DNA of 64,000 nucleotides from Burkholderiales bacterium. GTDB lineage: Bacteria; Pseudomonadota; Gammaproteobacteria; Burkholderiales; Burkholderiaceae_C. Under the pieces are notes generated by a model, which ran no database searches, was not told the DNA's origin, and saw only the letters and a program-made list of their open reading frames with translations. This document shows positions 25,640 to 34,801 of the stretch, one piece after another. The stretch is from NCBI GenBank assembly GCA_003241965.1, contig QBMB01000001.1:105448-169447 (forward strand), read 5' to 3'. The position numbers were made by a program, and so were the translations under genes. Every line of letters starts with the position of its first letter. Position 1 is the first letter of the stretch.

Positions 25640-26489
25640 ACAGCCTTGACCCATGTACTCGAGATGAACCTGCTGCGCCGCCAGAACGTGAGCGACAACC
25701 TTCGCCGCGCGGCGAAGGCCGCTGGCCCCAACTTCGGCGCGTCGGATCTTCGCTGCGCGACCAAGCTGGGCACTTGGGCCTCGACGATCCCCAAGTCAAT
25801 GATCGATGGATGGAAGCAGGCGGCGCCGTCGTCGCGCTTCTTTTCGGTGCAGGGGTTCAGCGAATTGACAGCCTCTTTGTTGACCGGTGGCTGCGTGGAC
25901 GGTTGGGAGCAGATGCCCGACCAGGACGGCCGCTGGGTGGGCTGCGTCGCCTCGGTGGCCGCCGACGTGCGTCTGGTCAACGATGAAGGCAAGGACGTAG
26001 CCGACGGTGAATCGGGCGAGCAGATCGTGCGCGGCCCGGTCATCATGAATGGCTACTACAAGAACGACGAGGCCAACCGCCGTGTGTGCCGCGACGGCTG
26101 GTTCCATACCGGCGACATCCTGTTCCGCGACGCGGCCGGCAACTACTTCTTCGCCGACCGCAAGAAGGACATGGATCAAGACCGGCAGAGAGAACGTTTA
26201 TTGCCGGGAGGTCGAAAGCGTCCTGGGCGCCCACGCAGGCGCGATGCCGTGCGCCGAGTTCGGGCTGCCCAACGAGCACTGGGGCGAGGCCGTGACGGCC
26301 ACCGTCATCGCCAGGCCAGGAACCATGGTGACCGAGGCCGAACTGATCGAGTTCTGTCGTGGCCGCCTGCCCGGCTTCAAGGCGCCGAAGCGGATCCACT
26401 TTCGCAGCTCGCTGCCGATCAGCGTGGCCAACAAGATCCTCAAGCGGGGTCTCAAGACCGAGTACGCCGATGAGGCCAAGGGCGGTTGA
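25640..26489 (+). pseudogene. Remnant of an acyl-CoA ligase (C-terminal half, frameshifted)
   Basis: The + strand carries recognisable adenylate-forming segments: DLRC and IDGWKQAAP, then FSVQGFSELTAS (for the usual YGxTE), GESGEQIVRGPVIMNGYYKN, DGWFHTGDILF and FADRKKDM. Immediately after DRKKDM an extra G (26173-26174) shifts the frame. The remaining IKTGRENVYCREVESVLG and GFKAPKRIHF continue in the frame of ORF 26049-26489. The N-terminal half, including the P-loop, is missing or unrecognisable. It is a decayed ligase sitting where a ligase gene would head operon 3. Confidence 0.85.
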
Positions 26490-26502
26490 GGCCGATGGCC
26501 TC
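26488..26502. repeat. Short inverted repeat GAGGCC-GAT-GGCCTC
   Basis: Perfect 6-bp arms start at the stop codon of the ligase remnant and end 44 bp before the next gene. It could be a transcription-pausing stem or the vestige of a terminator. There is no following T run, so a Rho-independent terminator is not supported. Confidence 0.3.
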
Positions 26503-26546
26503 TCAGTGTCGGCGTCCGAAATATTTCAACCCAAGGAGTTAGTGCG

Positions 26547-27731
26547 ATGAACCAGAAAGTCGTTGTTGCCGGTGTCGGGATGGTCCCGTTCACCAAACCG
26601 GGCGCCAGTGAACCCTATCACGTGATGGGAGAGAGGGCAGTGCGCCAGGCCCTTGCCGATGCGCGCGTTGAGTACGCCATGATCCAGCAAGCCTATGTCG
26701 GCTATGTGTATGGCGATTCCACCTGCGGCCAGCGGGCGCTCTACCCCGTGGGCATGAGCGGCATCCCCATCGTCAACGTCAACAACAACTGCTCCACCGG
26801 TTCGACGGCTCTGTTTCTGGCGCGCCAGGCAGTCGAAAGTGGTGCCGTCGAGTGTGTTCTGGCCCTGGGCTTCGAGCAGATGGCCGCAGGTGCCATCAAG
26901 GCCCAGTTCGAGGACAGGCCGACGCCGTTCGAGGAGTTTGACCGGGCCACCGCCGAACTCGTCGGGCGCCCGGAAATTCCGTTGGCTATCCGTTACTTCG
27001 GCGGTGCCGGCAAGGCGCACATGGACAAGTACGGCACCAAACTGGAGACCTTTGCCAGCATTCGCGCCAAGGCCAGCCGTCATGCTGCGAACAACCCTCT
27101 GGCGCTGTTGCGCAAGGAGATCTCGGTCGACGACGTGATGAACGCACCTGTGCTGTGGGAGGGCGTGATGACCCGCCTGATGGCTTGCCCACCGACCTGC
27201 GGCGCCGCTGCTGCGGTGATCTGCTCCGAAGCCTTCGCCAAGAAGCACGGGCTCGACACTCGCGTTTCCATTGTCGCCCAGGCGATGGCAACCGATCTTC
27301 CCAGTACCTTCGAGTCGCACGACATGATGCGCGTGGTCGGCTTCGATATGGCGCGCGATGCGGCGCAAAAGGTCTATCAGCAAGCCGGCATCGGCCCGCA
27401 GGACGTGAACGTGGTTGAGCTGCACGACTGCTTTGCACAGAACGAGTTGATCACCTATGAGGCGCTGGGCCTGTGCCCGCCCGGCGGTGCGGAAAAGTTT
27501 GTGCTGGACGGCGACAACACCTATGGCGGCAAGGTTGTGACCAACCCGTCGGGCGGCCTGTTGTCGAAAGGGCACCCTCTGGGCGCCACCGGCCTGGCGC
27601 AATGTTATGAGCTGACTCACCAACTGCGCGGCACGGCGGACAAACGCCAAGTTCAAGGCGCACGTGTGGCCTTGCAGCACAACCTCGGGCTGGGCGGCGC
27701 TTGTGTTGTCACGCTTTACCAGGCCGCCTGA
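26547..27731 (+). CDS. SCPx-type thiolase (3-ketoacyl-CoA thiolase)
   Basis: Lipid-transfer-protein thiolase, 394 residues; ATG 26547 follows AAGGAG. The active-site set is complete: NNNCSTGS with nucleophile Cys82, ELHDCFAQNE, NPSGGLLSKGHPLGATG and the final GGACVVTLY. SCPx-type thiolases cleave 2-methyl-branched and sterol side-chain 3-oxoacyl-CoAs in animals and actinobacteria. First gene of the 20-kb operon 3, directly ahead of the MaoC pair. Confidence 0.93.
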   Translation: MNQKVVVAGVGMVPFTKPGASEPYHVMGERAVRQALADARVEYAMIQQAYVGYVYGDSTCGQRALYPVGMSGIPIVNVNNNCSTGSTALFLARQAVESGAVECVLALGFEQMAAGAIKAQFEDRPTPFEEFDRATAELVGRPEIPLAIRYFGGAGKAHMDKYGTKLETFASIRAKASRHAANNPLALLRKEISVDDVMNAPVLWEGVMTRLMACPPTCGAAAAVICSEAFAKKHGLDTRVSIVAQAMATDLPSTFESHDMMRVVGFDMARDAAQKVYQQAGIGPQDVNVVELHDCFAQNELITYEALGLCPPGGAEKFVLDGDNTYGGKVVTNPSGGLLSKGHPLGATGLAQCYELTHQLRGTADKRQVQGARVALQHNLGLGGACVVTLYQAA

Positions 27732-27764
27732 GCACAGGCGCAGAAGACCAGGATCTGGAGTCCC

Positions 27765-28208
27765 ATGATTGACAAGCAATTCATCGGCTACGAGGTGCCG
27801 CCCACGCTGTGGGATGTGGAGAAGGGCCGCATCCGCTTTTTCGCCCAGGTGATCGGTGCCACCGACCCGATCTACTTCGACACGACTGCCGCCAAGGCCG
27901 CTGGCTACCGCGACGTCGTGGCGCCACCGACTTTCATCTTTGGCGCCGAGAGCGATTCGGGGGTGTTGATGACGTTGCTCGACACGCTCAAGATCGATCT
28001 GCGGGAGGTCTTGCACGGTGAGCAGCGCTTCGACTACCACGCCCCGGTGTGCGCTGGCGACACGCTGCGTTTTCAGACCCGGGTCGCCGACATCTACGAC
28101 AAGAAGGGCGGCGCGCTCGAGTTTGTCGTCAACGACACGAAGGTCACCAATCAACTTGGCGAGCATGTCTCCGACATGCACTCAGTGATCGTCGTGCGCC
28201 ACGCCTGA
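27765..28208 (+). CDS. MaoC-fold hydratase subunit, FAS1-like dehydratase domain
   Basis: Hotdog-fold protein, 147 residues, resembling the N-terminal MaoC_dehydrat_N domain: FIGYEVPPTLWDVEKGRIRFFAQVIG, then APPTFIFG and HGEQRFDYHAPVCAGDTL. It lacks the catalytic D-x(4)-H hydratase motif, which is found in the next gene 10 bp downstream. Such pairs make heterodimeric enoyl-CoA hydratases (for example the MaoC domains acting with ChsH1/ChsH2 in steroid breakdown). Confidence 0.88.
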   Translation: MIDKQFIGYEVPPTLWDVEKGRIRFFAQVIGATDPIYFDTTAAKAAGYRDVVAPPTFIFGAESDSGVLMTLLDTLKIDLREVLHGEQRFDYHAPVCAGDTLRFQTRVADIYDKKGGALEFVVNDTKVTNQLGEHVSDMHSVIVVRHA

Positions 28209-28218
28209 AGGAATATTC

Positions 28219-28635
28219 ATGAACGCTCAAGTAAAAATCATGGATGTCGGTGCCGACATGCCCGTGCTGGAATTGCCGCCGATCAGCCGCACCACCCTGG
28301 CACTGTTCGCCGGTGCGTCGGGCGACCACAACCCGATCCACATCGACATCGACTTCGCCCACGGTGCGGGGATGAAGGATGTGTTCGCGCACGGCATGCT
28401 GTCGATGGCCTACCTCGGGCGCGCGCTCACCGAATGGGTGCCGCAGCGCCAGATCCTCAGCTATGGCGTGCGCTTCGCGGCCCTGACCCATCTCGGCGAC
28501 CGCGTGCGCTGCACCGGCAAGGTGCTTGAACAGATTGAGCATGCAGGCCGACCCTGCGTGCGCGTTCAAATCAGCGCTACGAAAGCGACAGGCGAAATCA
28601 CGCTGTCCGGCGAGGCGCTGGTTGCCCTGAACTGA
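28219..28635 (+). CDS. MaoC-fold enoyl-CoA hydratase, catalytic subunit
   Basis: Hotdog-fold protein, 138 residues. GDHNPIHIDIDFAH contains the conserved hydratase Asp-x4-His and is followed by GMKDVFAHGMLSM. It is probably the active half of a heterodimer with the preceding gene. It would hydrate bulky trans-2-enoyl-CoAs, a job that crotonases do poorly. Confidence 0.9.
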   Translation: MNAQVKIMDVGADMPVLELPPISRTTLALFAGASGDHNPIHIDIDFAHGAGMKDVFAHGMLSMAYLGRALTEWVPQRQILSYGVRFAALTHLGDRVRCTGKVLEQIEHAGRPCVRVQISATKATGEITLSGEALVALN

Positions 28636-28718
28636 GAGGCTGAGACCGCCGTTTGGCAGCCCGGCTCCTTATTCTTTTCCCTTTCATTTCCTTTTCATCA
28701 AAAACAAGGACACACATC

Positions 28719-29546
28719 ATGAAAAAACTCGAAGGCAAAGTGGCCATCGTTTCAGGTTCGGGCCGCGGCATCGGCCGTGCGATCGCCATGAAGTTGGCCA
28801 TCGAAGGCGCCAAGATCGTGGTCAACGACCTCGACGCAGCTCCAGCAGAGCAGACCGTGGCCGACATCAAGAAGGCAGGCGGCATGGCCGTGGCCTGCGT
28901 GGGCAGCGTCACTGCCGGCGATTTTGCTGATCGCTTCGTCAAGACCGCGATTGACAGCTTCGGCGGCCTGGACATCATCATCAACAACGCCGGCTACACC
29001 TGGGACAACGTGGTTCAGAAGATGACGGACGAGCAATGGAACGCGATCATCGACGTGCATCTGACCGCGCCGTTCAAAATTTTGCGCGCTGCCGCAGAGT
29101 TCATTCGCGTCGCCTCGCGCAAGGAAGCCGAAGCCGGGCAGGAGGTGTTCCGCAAGGTGGTCAACATCTCGTCTATCGCCGGCACCGGCGGCAACGCCGG
29201 CCAGGCTAACTACTCAGCGGGCAAGGCCGGCATCATTGGCCTGACCAAGGCGCTCTCCAAGGAGTGGGGGCGTTACAAGGTGAACGTCAACGCCGTCGCT
29301 TTTGGCATGATCAAAACGCGGCTGACCGAAGCTTCGGCCAGCGGCGACGCATCCATTGACATCCAGGGCCAAAAGATCAAGGTCGGCGTCAACCCTGATC
29401 TGCTGGAAATGATGGAGCGCACCATTCCGCTGGGTCGCGGCGGCACGCCCGAGGAAGCGGCCGGATCGGTCTACCTGCTGTGTATTCCCGAGTCGAACTA
29501 CGTAAGCGGCCAGACGCTGATCTGCGGCGGCGGCATCTCGATCTAA
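28719..29546 (+). CDS. SDR 3-hydroxyacyl-CoA dehydrogenase / 3-oxoacyl reductase-like
   Basis: Classical SDR, 275 residues. ATG 28719 has AAGGA 8 bases upstream and gives MKKLEGKVAIVSGSGRGIGRA; the track start at 28653 is in the leader. The catalytic segment NYSAGKAGIIGLTKAL is intact. A longer than usual loop before it (SRKEAEAGQEVFRKVVNISS) and a C-terminal ESNYVSGQTLICGGG are seen. Its place after thiolase and MaoC genes suggests the hydroxyacyl-CoA oxidation step. The 83-bp leader is unusually pyrimidine-rich and may hold an internal promoter. Confidence 0.88.
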   Translation: MKKLEGKVAIVSGSGRGIGRAIAMKLAIEGAKIVVNDLDAAPAEQTVADIKKAGGMAVACVGSVTAGDFADRFVKTAIDSFGGLDIIINNAGYTWDNVVQKMTDEQWNAIIDVHLTAPFKILRAAAEFIRVASRKEAEAGQEVFRKVVNISSIAGTGGNAGQANYSAGKAGIIGLTKALSKEWGRYKVNVNAVAFGMIKTRLTEASASGDASIDIQGQKIKVGVNPDLLEMMERTIPLGRGGTPEEAAGSVYLLCIPESNYVSGQTLICGGGISI

Positions 29547-29575
29547 AGCGCAAGCCGAACGCATAAAGGCCCACG

Positions 29576-30757
29576 ATGGACATCGATTTCAGCCCGGAAG
29601 ACATGGCGTTCCAGCAAGAGGTTCGCACTTGGTTCAAAGGCCACACACCGTCCGATCTCAAGCGCAAGACCGTCACCGGGGAAATGCTGCAGAAGAACGA
29701 CATCGTTCATTGGCAGCGCCGACTCGATGGCCAGGGCTGGCTGGTCACCGGCTGGCCCAAGGAGCATGGGGGGCCGGGCTGGACGCCGACGCAGCGCTAT
29801 ATTTTCGACCTTGAGCGCGCGGCGGCCAGTGCGCCGGTGGGGCTGTCGATGGGCGTCATCATGCTCGGGCCGGTGCTGATTGCCTTCGGCACGCCAGAGC
29901 AAAAGGCGCAGTACCTGCCGCGCATCCGTCGCTGCGAGGACTGGTGGTGCCAAGGCTATTCCGAGCCGGGTGCAGGCTCCGACTTGGCCAGCCTGAAGAC
30001 CACGGCCGTGGCCGATGGCAGCGATTACATCATCAACGGCTCCAAGATCTGGACCACTTATGCGCATTGGGCCACGCACATGTTCTGCCTGGTGCGTACC
30101 GCCAACACCGGCAAGAAGCAGGAAGGCATCTCCTTCCTGCTGATCGAGATGGACCGCTCCGGCATCGATGTCAAACCCATTGTCTCGATCGACGGCGAAC
30201 ACCACCTGAACCAGGTGTTTCTCACCGACGTTCGGGTGCCCAGAAAAAACCTGGTCGGTCGCGAAGGCCAGGGTTGGGACATTGCCAAGTACCTGCTCAC
30301 ACACGAGCGCACCAGCATCGCCGGCGTGGCCGACTGCAAGGCGCATTTAGCCAACTTGTATGCCGCGGCAGGTGAGCGCCGCTCGGGTGGCCAACCGCTG
30401 ATGGAGGACGCGGCGATGCGGCTCAAGCTGGCGCGCGCCGAGATCGAACTGATGGCGCTCGAACACACCAACTTTCGCGTGCTGGCCGCCACCGCCTCGG
30501 GCAAGGCGCCGGGGCCGGAATCCTCGCTGCTCAAGACCATGGGCACGGCGGTGCAACAGACCTTGGCCGAGCTGGGCGTCGAGATCGCCGCCGAGCAAGC
30601 CTGGCCCTGGCATGACGGCGGCGAGTTTGGAAGCGGACGCCATGCCCATGCGATGCCGCACTACTGTTTTTCGCGCGCCGCCACGATTTACGGCGGCAGC
30701 GACGAGGTGCAAAAGAATGTATTGGCCAAGATGCTGCTGGCCGGCGGCACGCGGTAA
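29576..30757 (+). CDS. Acyl-CoA dehydrogenase (ACAD 3)
   Basis: FAD enzyme, 393 residues: GYSEPGAGSDLASLKTTAV, GSKIWTTYAHWATHMFCLVRT, and C-terminal AATIYGGSDEVQKNVLAKMLL. This form (IWTTYAHWA, IYGGSxEVQ) belongs to the FadE group that often works with a second, degenerate ACAD encoded next door. That is the case here, with ACAD 4 starting 8 bp downstream. Confidence 0.92.
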   Translation: MDIDFSPEDMAFQQEVRTWFKGHTPSDLKRKTVTGEMLQKNDIVHWQRRLDGQGWLVTGWPKEHGGPGWTPTQRYIFDLERAAASAPVGLSMGVIMLGPVLIAFGTPEQKAQYLPRIRRCEDWWCQGYSEPGAGSDLASLKTTAVADGSDYIINGSKIWTTYAHWATHMFCLVRTANTGKKQEGISFLLIEMDRSGIDVKPIVSIDGEHHLNQVFLTDVRVPRKNLVGREGQGWDIAKYLLTHERTSIAGVADCKAHLANLYAAAGERRSGGQPLMEDAAMRLKLARAEIELMALEHTNFRVLAATASGKAPGPESSLLKTMGTAVQQTLAELGVEIAAEQAWPWHDGGEFGSGRHAHAMPHYCFSRAATIYGGSDEVQKNVLAKMLLAGGTR

Positions 30758-30765
30758 GGATCGTC

Positions 30766-31908
30766 ATGAACTTTGATCTCTCCGAAGAACAAAAGATGCT
30801 GCGCGACGCGGCACAGAAATTTCTGCGCGCCGAATACCGCTTCGATGCGCGCAACCAGATCGTCGCGTCGGCGTCCGGCATGAGCCACAAGCACTGGCAG
30901 CGATTCGGGGAATTCGGCTGGCTTGGGCTCGGACTGCCCGAGGCCGATGGCGGTTTTGGCGGCGGCATGCTCGAGACGATCCAGGTCGCCGAGGCCCTGG
31001 GCGCCGCGCTGGTGGTCGAACCCTACCTCGTCAGCGCCGTGCTCGGCGCGCAGGCGGTGGCACGCGCGGGCACCGCGGCGCAGCGCGCGACCTGGCTGCC
31101 CGGGCTCGTCTCGGGCCAGCGCATTGTCAGCCTAGCGCACACCGAGGCCGATGCGCGCCACGACCTCGCCCATGTTCACACCAGCGCCATGGCCAAGGGC
31201 GGCCGCTGGGTGCTGTCGGGCCGCAAAAGCGGTGTGCTGGGCGCGCCCTGGGCCGACGGCTTTGTTGTGGCCGCCAGAACCTCGGGCGCCGTCAGTGAAC
31301 GCCGGGGAATCAGCTTGTTTCTGGTCGAAGCCCACACGCCGGGGGTGCAGGTGGCGGGCTACAAGGTCTACGACGGCAGTCGGGCTGGTGATCTGCAGCT
31401 TGATGCTGTCGTGCTGGGCCCGGACGCATTGCTGGGCATGGAAGGCGAAAGCCTGGGACTGCTCGAGCACCTGGTTGATCTTGGCATTGTTGCCGCCTGT
31501 GCCGACGCCCTGGGTGCCATGGGCGCGCTGTTGAGGAAAACCGGCGAGTACGTCGGCACGCGCAAACAATTTGACGTGCCGATTGCCAGTTTCCAGGTCA
31601 TCCAGCACCGGCTGGTCGACATGTTCGCCGCGGTCGAGGCCAGCCGCTCCCTGGTGTTGATGGCGGCCCTGCATGCCGAGCATCCCGACGCAGTCACCCG
31701 TTCGCGCGCCGTCTCGGCCGCCAAGGCCGCCATTGGTGAGCGAGCCCGCTTCGTGGCGCAGCAAGCGGTGCAGCTGCACGGCGGCGTGGGCATGACCGAG
31801 GAGCTTGACATCGGCCATTACTTTCGCCGCCTGACGCTCTTTTGCAACCTGTTGGGCAGCACCGACCACCACCTGCAGCGCTTTGCGACGCTGCGTGTGG
31901 TGGCCTGA
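30766..31908 (+). CDS. Acyl-CoA dehydrogenase-like (ACAD 4, probable partner subunit)
   Basis: ACAD fold, 380 residues. The usual TEPGAGSD signature is replaced by AHTEADARHDLAHV, and the C-terminal EGTSEIQ-type segment reads LGSTDHHLQRFATLR. The LHGGVGMTEELDIGHYFRRL helix is kept. Such degenerate ACADs form alpha2beta2 enzymes with a catalytic partner (known for FadE28/FadE29 in steroid catabolism), so I pair it with ACAD 3. Independent activity cannot be excluded. Confidence 0.88.
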   Translation: MNFDLSEEQKMLRDAAQKFLRAEYRFDARNQIVASASGMSHKHWQRFGEFGWLGLGLPEADGGFGGGMLETIQVAEALGAALVVEPYLVSAVLGAQAVARAGTAAQRATWLPGLVSGQRIVSLAHTEADARHDLAHVHTSAMAKGGRWVLSGRKSGVLGAPWADGFVVAARTSGAVSERRGISLFLVEAHTPGVQVAGYKVYDGSRAGDLQLDAVVLGPDALLGMEGESLGLLEHLVDLGIVAACADALGAMGALLRKTGEYVGTRKQFDVPIASFQVIQHRLVDMFAAVEASRSLVLMAALHAEHPDAVTRSRAVSAAKAAIGERARFVAQQAVQLHGGVGMTEELDIGHYFRRLTLFCNLLGSTDHHLQRFATLRVVA

Positions 31909-31954
31909 TTGCCTGATGACCGACCCATACCGAGTCACTGGAAGGGCTGCCTAA

Positions 31955-33562
31955 ATGAGTTTGATGACATCCACCGCCACGCCGAACTCGCCCGAATTTC
32001 AGCGCAACCGCGAAGCCTATGAGCTGCGCATTGACGACTTGCATGAACGCCGCGAACGTGCCCTGATCGGCGGCCCCGAAAAGGCGCGCCTGCTGCACAA
32101 GAAGCGCAAGCAGTTGCTGCCGCGCGAGCGCCTGGCTGCCGTGCTCGACCCCGGCTCGCCCTTCCTCGAGTTCGGGCAGCTTGCCGGCGACGGCCTGTAC
32201 GAGGGCGTGCCGCCGGGCGGCAGCATCATCACCGGGGTGGGGCTGGTGTGCGGGCGCGCATGCATGCTGATGATCCACGATGCCACGGTCAAGGGCGGCA
32301 CCTACTACGGCATCACCGCAAAAAAACATGTGCGGGCCCAGATGTTCGCCTGGCAGCACCGGCTGCCGTGCATCACCATGGTCCAGTCGGGCGGCGCCAA
32401 CCTGCCGGAGCAGGCGCATATTTTCCCCGACGACGGCCAGTTCGGCTCCATTTTTTACAACCAGATCCGCATGTCGGCCGAGGGCATCACCCAGATCGCG
32501 ACCGTGCATGGGCCCTCAACCGCTGGCGGCGCCTATCTCCCGGCGCTGTGCGACGAGGCGGTGATCGTGCGCAACCAGGGTGCGATGTTCCTCGCCGGGC
32601 CCGAACTGGTGTATGCCGCCACCAAGGAAGAGGTTGACATTGAAACCCTGGGCGGCGGCGAGATGCACAGCCGCATCAGCGGCGTCACTGACCATCTGGC
32701 CGAGAACGATGGCCATGCCATCTCCATCGTGCGCGGCATCGTGGCCAACCTAGGTACCGTGGCCAAGCAACGCTGGGACGTGGTTCCGCCGCTGCCGCCC
32801 CGCCATGACCCGCGCGAGATTTACGGCATCGTCAGCGCCGACAACCGGCATCCGACCGACAACCGCGAAGTGCTGCTGCGGCTGATCGACGACAGCGAAC
32901 TACAGGAGTTCAAACCCCTGTACGGCGACACCATGATCTGCGGCTTCGCCCGCATCAAGGGTTTCCAGATCGGCATTCTGGCCAACAACGGCGTGATCTT
33001 CTCCGAGAGCGCGCTCAAGGGCGCGCACTTCATCGAGTTGTGCTGCCAGCGCGACATTCCGCTGCTGTTCATGGCCGATGTGTCGGGCTTCATGGTCGGC
33101 AAAGCGGTGGAGCAGCAGGGCATTGCCAAGCACGGCGCCAAGTTCATGACGGCCATGGCCTCGGCCAACGTGCCGCGCTACACGCTGATCACCGGAGGCT
33201 CGTACGCAGCGGCCTACCTGGCGATGTGCGGGCGCCCGTTCAAGCCCAACGTGATGATGATGTGGCCTACCGGCCGCGCCGCGCTGATGGGCCCCGAGCA
33301 GGCCGCCACCACGCTGGGCCTGGTGCGCGAGAACATCCACCGGCGCGAGGGCACAAGCTGGAGCGACGAAGAACGCGAGCAATTCAAGCAACCGATACGC
33401 GAGCAGTTCGAGAGCTTTTCCAGTCCCTACAACTACGCCTCCAATCTGTGGTGCGACATGGTGATTGACCCGCTGGAAACGCGCGACACCATGGCTTTGC
33501 TGCTGGAGCTGGCGGGCCGTGTGCCGGCGCGCGACACGCACTTCGGCGTGTTCCGCATGTGA
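31955..33562 (+). CDS. Acyl-CoA carboxylase carboxyltransferase subunit, second system
   Basis: Carboxyltransferase of 535 residues: VQSGGANLPEQAHIFPDDGQFG, VHGPSTAGGAYLPALCDEAV, MFLAGPELVYAATKEEVDIETLGG, FMVGKAVEQQGIAKHGAK and GSYAAAYLAMCGRPFKPN. It is related to MCC/GCC beta chains like the subunit at 8102, but differs at many positions (GPELVYAATKEEVD against GPPLVKAATGEEHT). A distinct acyl-CoA is expected. Its alpha chain is the fused BC-BCCP gene four genes downstream. Confidence 0.92.
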   Translation: MSLMTSTATPNSPEFQRNREAYELRIDDLHERRERALIGGPEKARLLHKKRKQLLPRERLAAVLDPGSPFLEFGQLAGDGLYEGVPPGGSIITGVGLVCGRACMLMIHDATVKGGTYYGITAKKHVRAQMFAWQHRLPCITMVQSGGANLPEQAHIFPDDGQFGSIFYNQIRMSAEGITQIATVHGPSTAGGAYLPALCDEAVIVRNQGAMFLAGPELVYAATKEEVDIETLGGGEMHSRISGVTDHLAENDGHAISIVRGIVANLGTVAKQRWDVVPPLPPRHDPREIYGIVSADNRHPTDNREVLLRLIDDSELQEFKPLYGDTMICGFARIKGFQIGILANNGVIFSESALKGAHFIELCCQRDIPLLFMADVSGFMVGKAVEQQGIAKHGAKFMTAMASANVPRYTLITGGSYAAAYLAMCGRPFKPNVMMMWPTGRAALMGPEQAATTLGLVRENIHRREGTSWSDEEREQFKQPIREQFESFSSPYNYASNLWCDMVIDPLETRDTMALLLELAGRVPARDTHFGVFRM

Positions 33563-33585
33563 TCTTTTAGTCCACAGTATTGAAC

Positions 33586-34779
33586 ATGCTCGAAGCCATT
33601 CTCTCCGGCTGCCGCGTGCTCGGCCTGACGCAGAACGTGGCCGGCCCGTTCTGCACCCATATCCTCGGCGACCTCGGCGCCGAGGTCATCAAGATCGAAC
33701 GCCCGGGCAGCGGCGACGATGCGCGCCAGTGGAAGCCGCCCGAAGTGGCCGGCGTCTCGACCGGCTTCGCGGCGCTGAACCGCAGCAAGAAGAGCGTCTG
33801 CATTGACCTCGACAGCGCGATTGGTCAGCAGCTGGTCGCGCGCCTGGCGGCCGGTGCCGACGTGCTGGTGCATTCGCTCAAACCCGGCAGCGCCGAAGCG
33901 CGCGGCCTCGGCGACGGACACCTGCTGCCGACCAATCCGCGCCTCGTGTATTGCGCGATCAGCGCCTTCGGCGAGGTCGGCCCGATGCGCGCGCTGCCCG
34001 GCTACGACCCGCTGATGCAGGCCTTCGCCGGCATCATGAGCGTCAGCGGCCACGAAGGTGACGAGCCGGCGCGCGTCGGCGTGTCGCTGATCGACATGGG
34101 CACCGGCATGTGGGCCACGATGGCGATCCTGGCCGCGCTGCTGCGCCGCGCCACCACGGGCGAAGGCATGCGCGTGCACGCCAGCCTGCTCGAGACCGGG
34201 CTGTCGTGGATGATGGTGCCAGTCGCGAACTATCTGGCCACCCAGCGCCTACCGCGCAAGATGGGTTCGGCGATGGCGATGATGGCGCCCTACGAGCTCT
34301 TCGAAAGCGCCGACGGCAAGGTCTTCATCGCTGCGGCCAACGACCGGCTGTTTGGCCGCATCTGCAGCGCGCTGGCTTGTCCAGAGCTGGCGCAGGATCC
34401 GCGCTTCATCGACATGTCGGCGCGCATCGGCCACCGCAAGGCGCTGCACGCCGAGCTCGAGGCGCGCACCCGGCAGCGCAGCACCGCAGACTGCGCGGCG
34501 GCGCTGCGAGCGGCCGGTGCGCCCTGCAGCGAGATGCACGACGTGGCCCAGATGCTGGCGCACGAACAGGTGCAAGCGGTCGGCATGCTGGGCGCGCTGC
34601 CGCTGCCGGGCGCACCGCAACACCAGACGATGGGCCTGCCCATCAGTTCGCAGGGCCGTCGCGGGCGCAGCGGCCCGCCGCCGCCAGTGCTGGGCGGGAA
34701 CACCGACGAGGTGTTGACGGCGCTGGGCCTGCATGCCGATGAACTGGCGGCGCTGCGACAGCAACGCGTCGTCGATTGA
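33586..34779 (+). CDS. CaiB/BaiF family CoA-transferase
   Basis: Family III CoA-transferase, 397 residues from ATG 33586. Motifs: LGLTQNVAGPFCTHILGDLGAEVIKIE, ISAFGEVGPMRALPGYDPLMQA, GVSLIDMGTGMWA (the conserved Asp). It would move CoA between an acyl-CoA donor and a free acid or epimerise a substituent. It is not of the AMACR subgroup (no GHDINY). It lies between the carboxyltransferase and an ACAD in operon 3. Confidence 0.9.
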   Translation: MLEAILSGCRVLGLTQNVAGPFCTHILGDLGAEVIKIERPGSGDDARQWKPPEVAGVSTGFAALNRSKKSVCIDLDSAIGQQLVARLAAGADVLVHSLKPGSAEARGLGDGHLLPTNPRLVYCAISAFGEVGPMRALPGYDPLMQAFAGIMSVSGHEGDEPARVGVSLIDMGTGMWATMAILAALLRRATTGEGMRVHASLLETGLSWMMVPVANYLATQRLPRKMGSAMAMMAPYELFESADGKVFIAAANDRLFGRICSALACPELAQDPRFIDMSARIGHRKALHAELEARTRQRSTADCAAALRAAGAPCSEMHDVAQMLAHEQVQAVGMLGALPLPGAPQHQTMGLPISSQGRRGRSGPPPPVLGGNTDEVLTALGLHADELAALRQQRVVD

Positions 34780-34801
34780 CAGAGACAAGGCCGAGATCCC
34801 C

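Noticed and set aside
25553-25741. N-terminal part of ORF 25553-26473 as a genuine protein start
   Set aside because: The first 60 residues have no ligase similarity or ribosome site; the recognisable remnant begins further on.
26488-26502. Rho-independent terminator after the ligase remnant
   Set aside because: The stem is only 6 bp and no T run follows; kept only as an inverted repeat.
26526-28181. 551-residue minus-strand ORF
   Set aside because: Lies opposite the SCPx thiolase and MaoC genes, whose active-site motifs are clear; no recognisable protein features.
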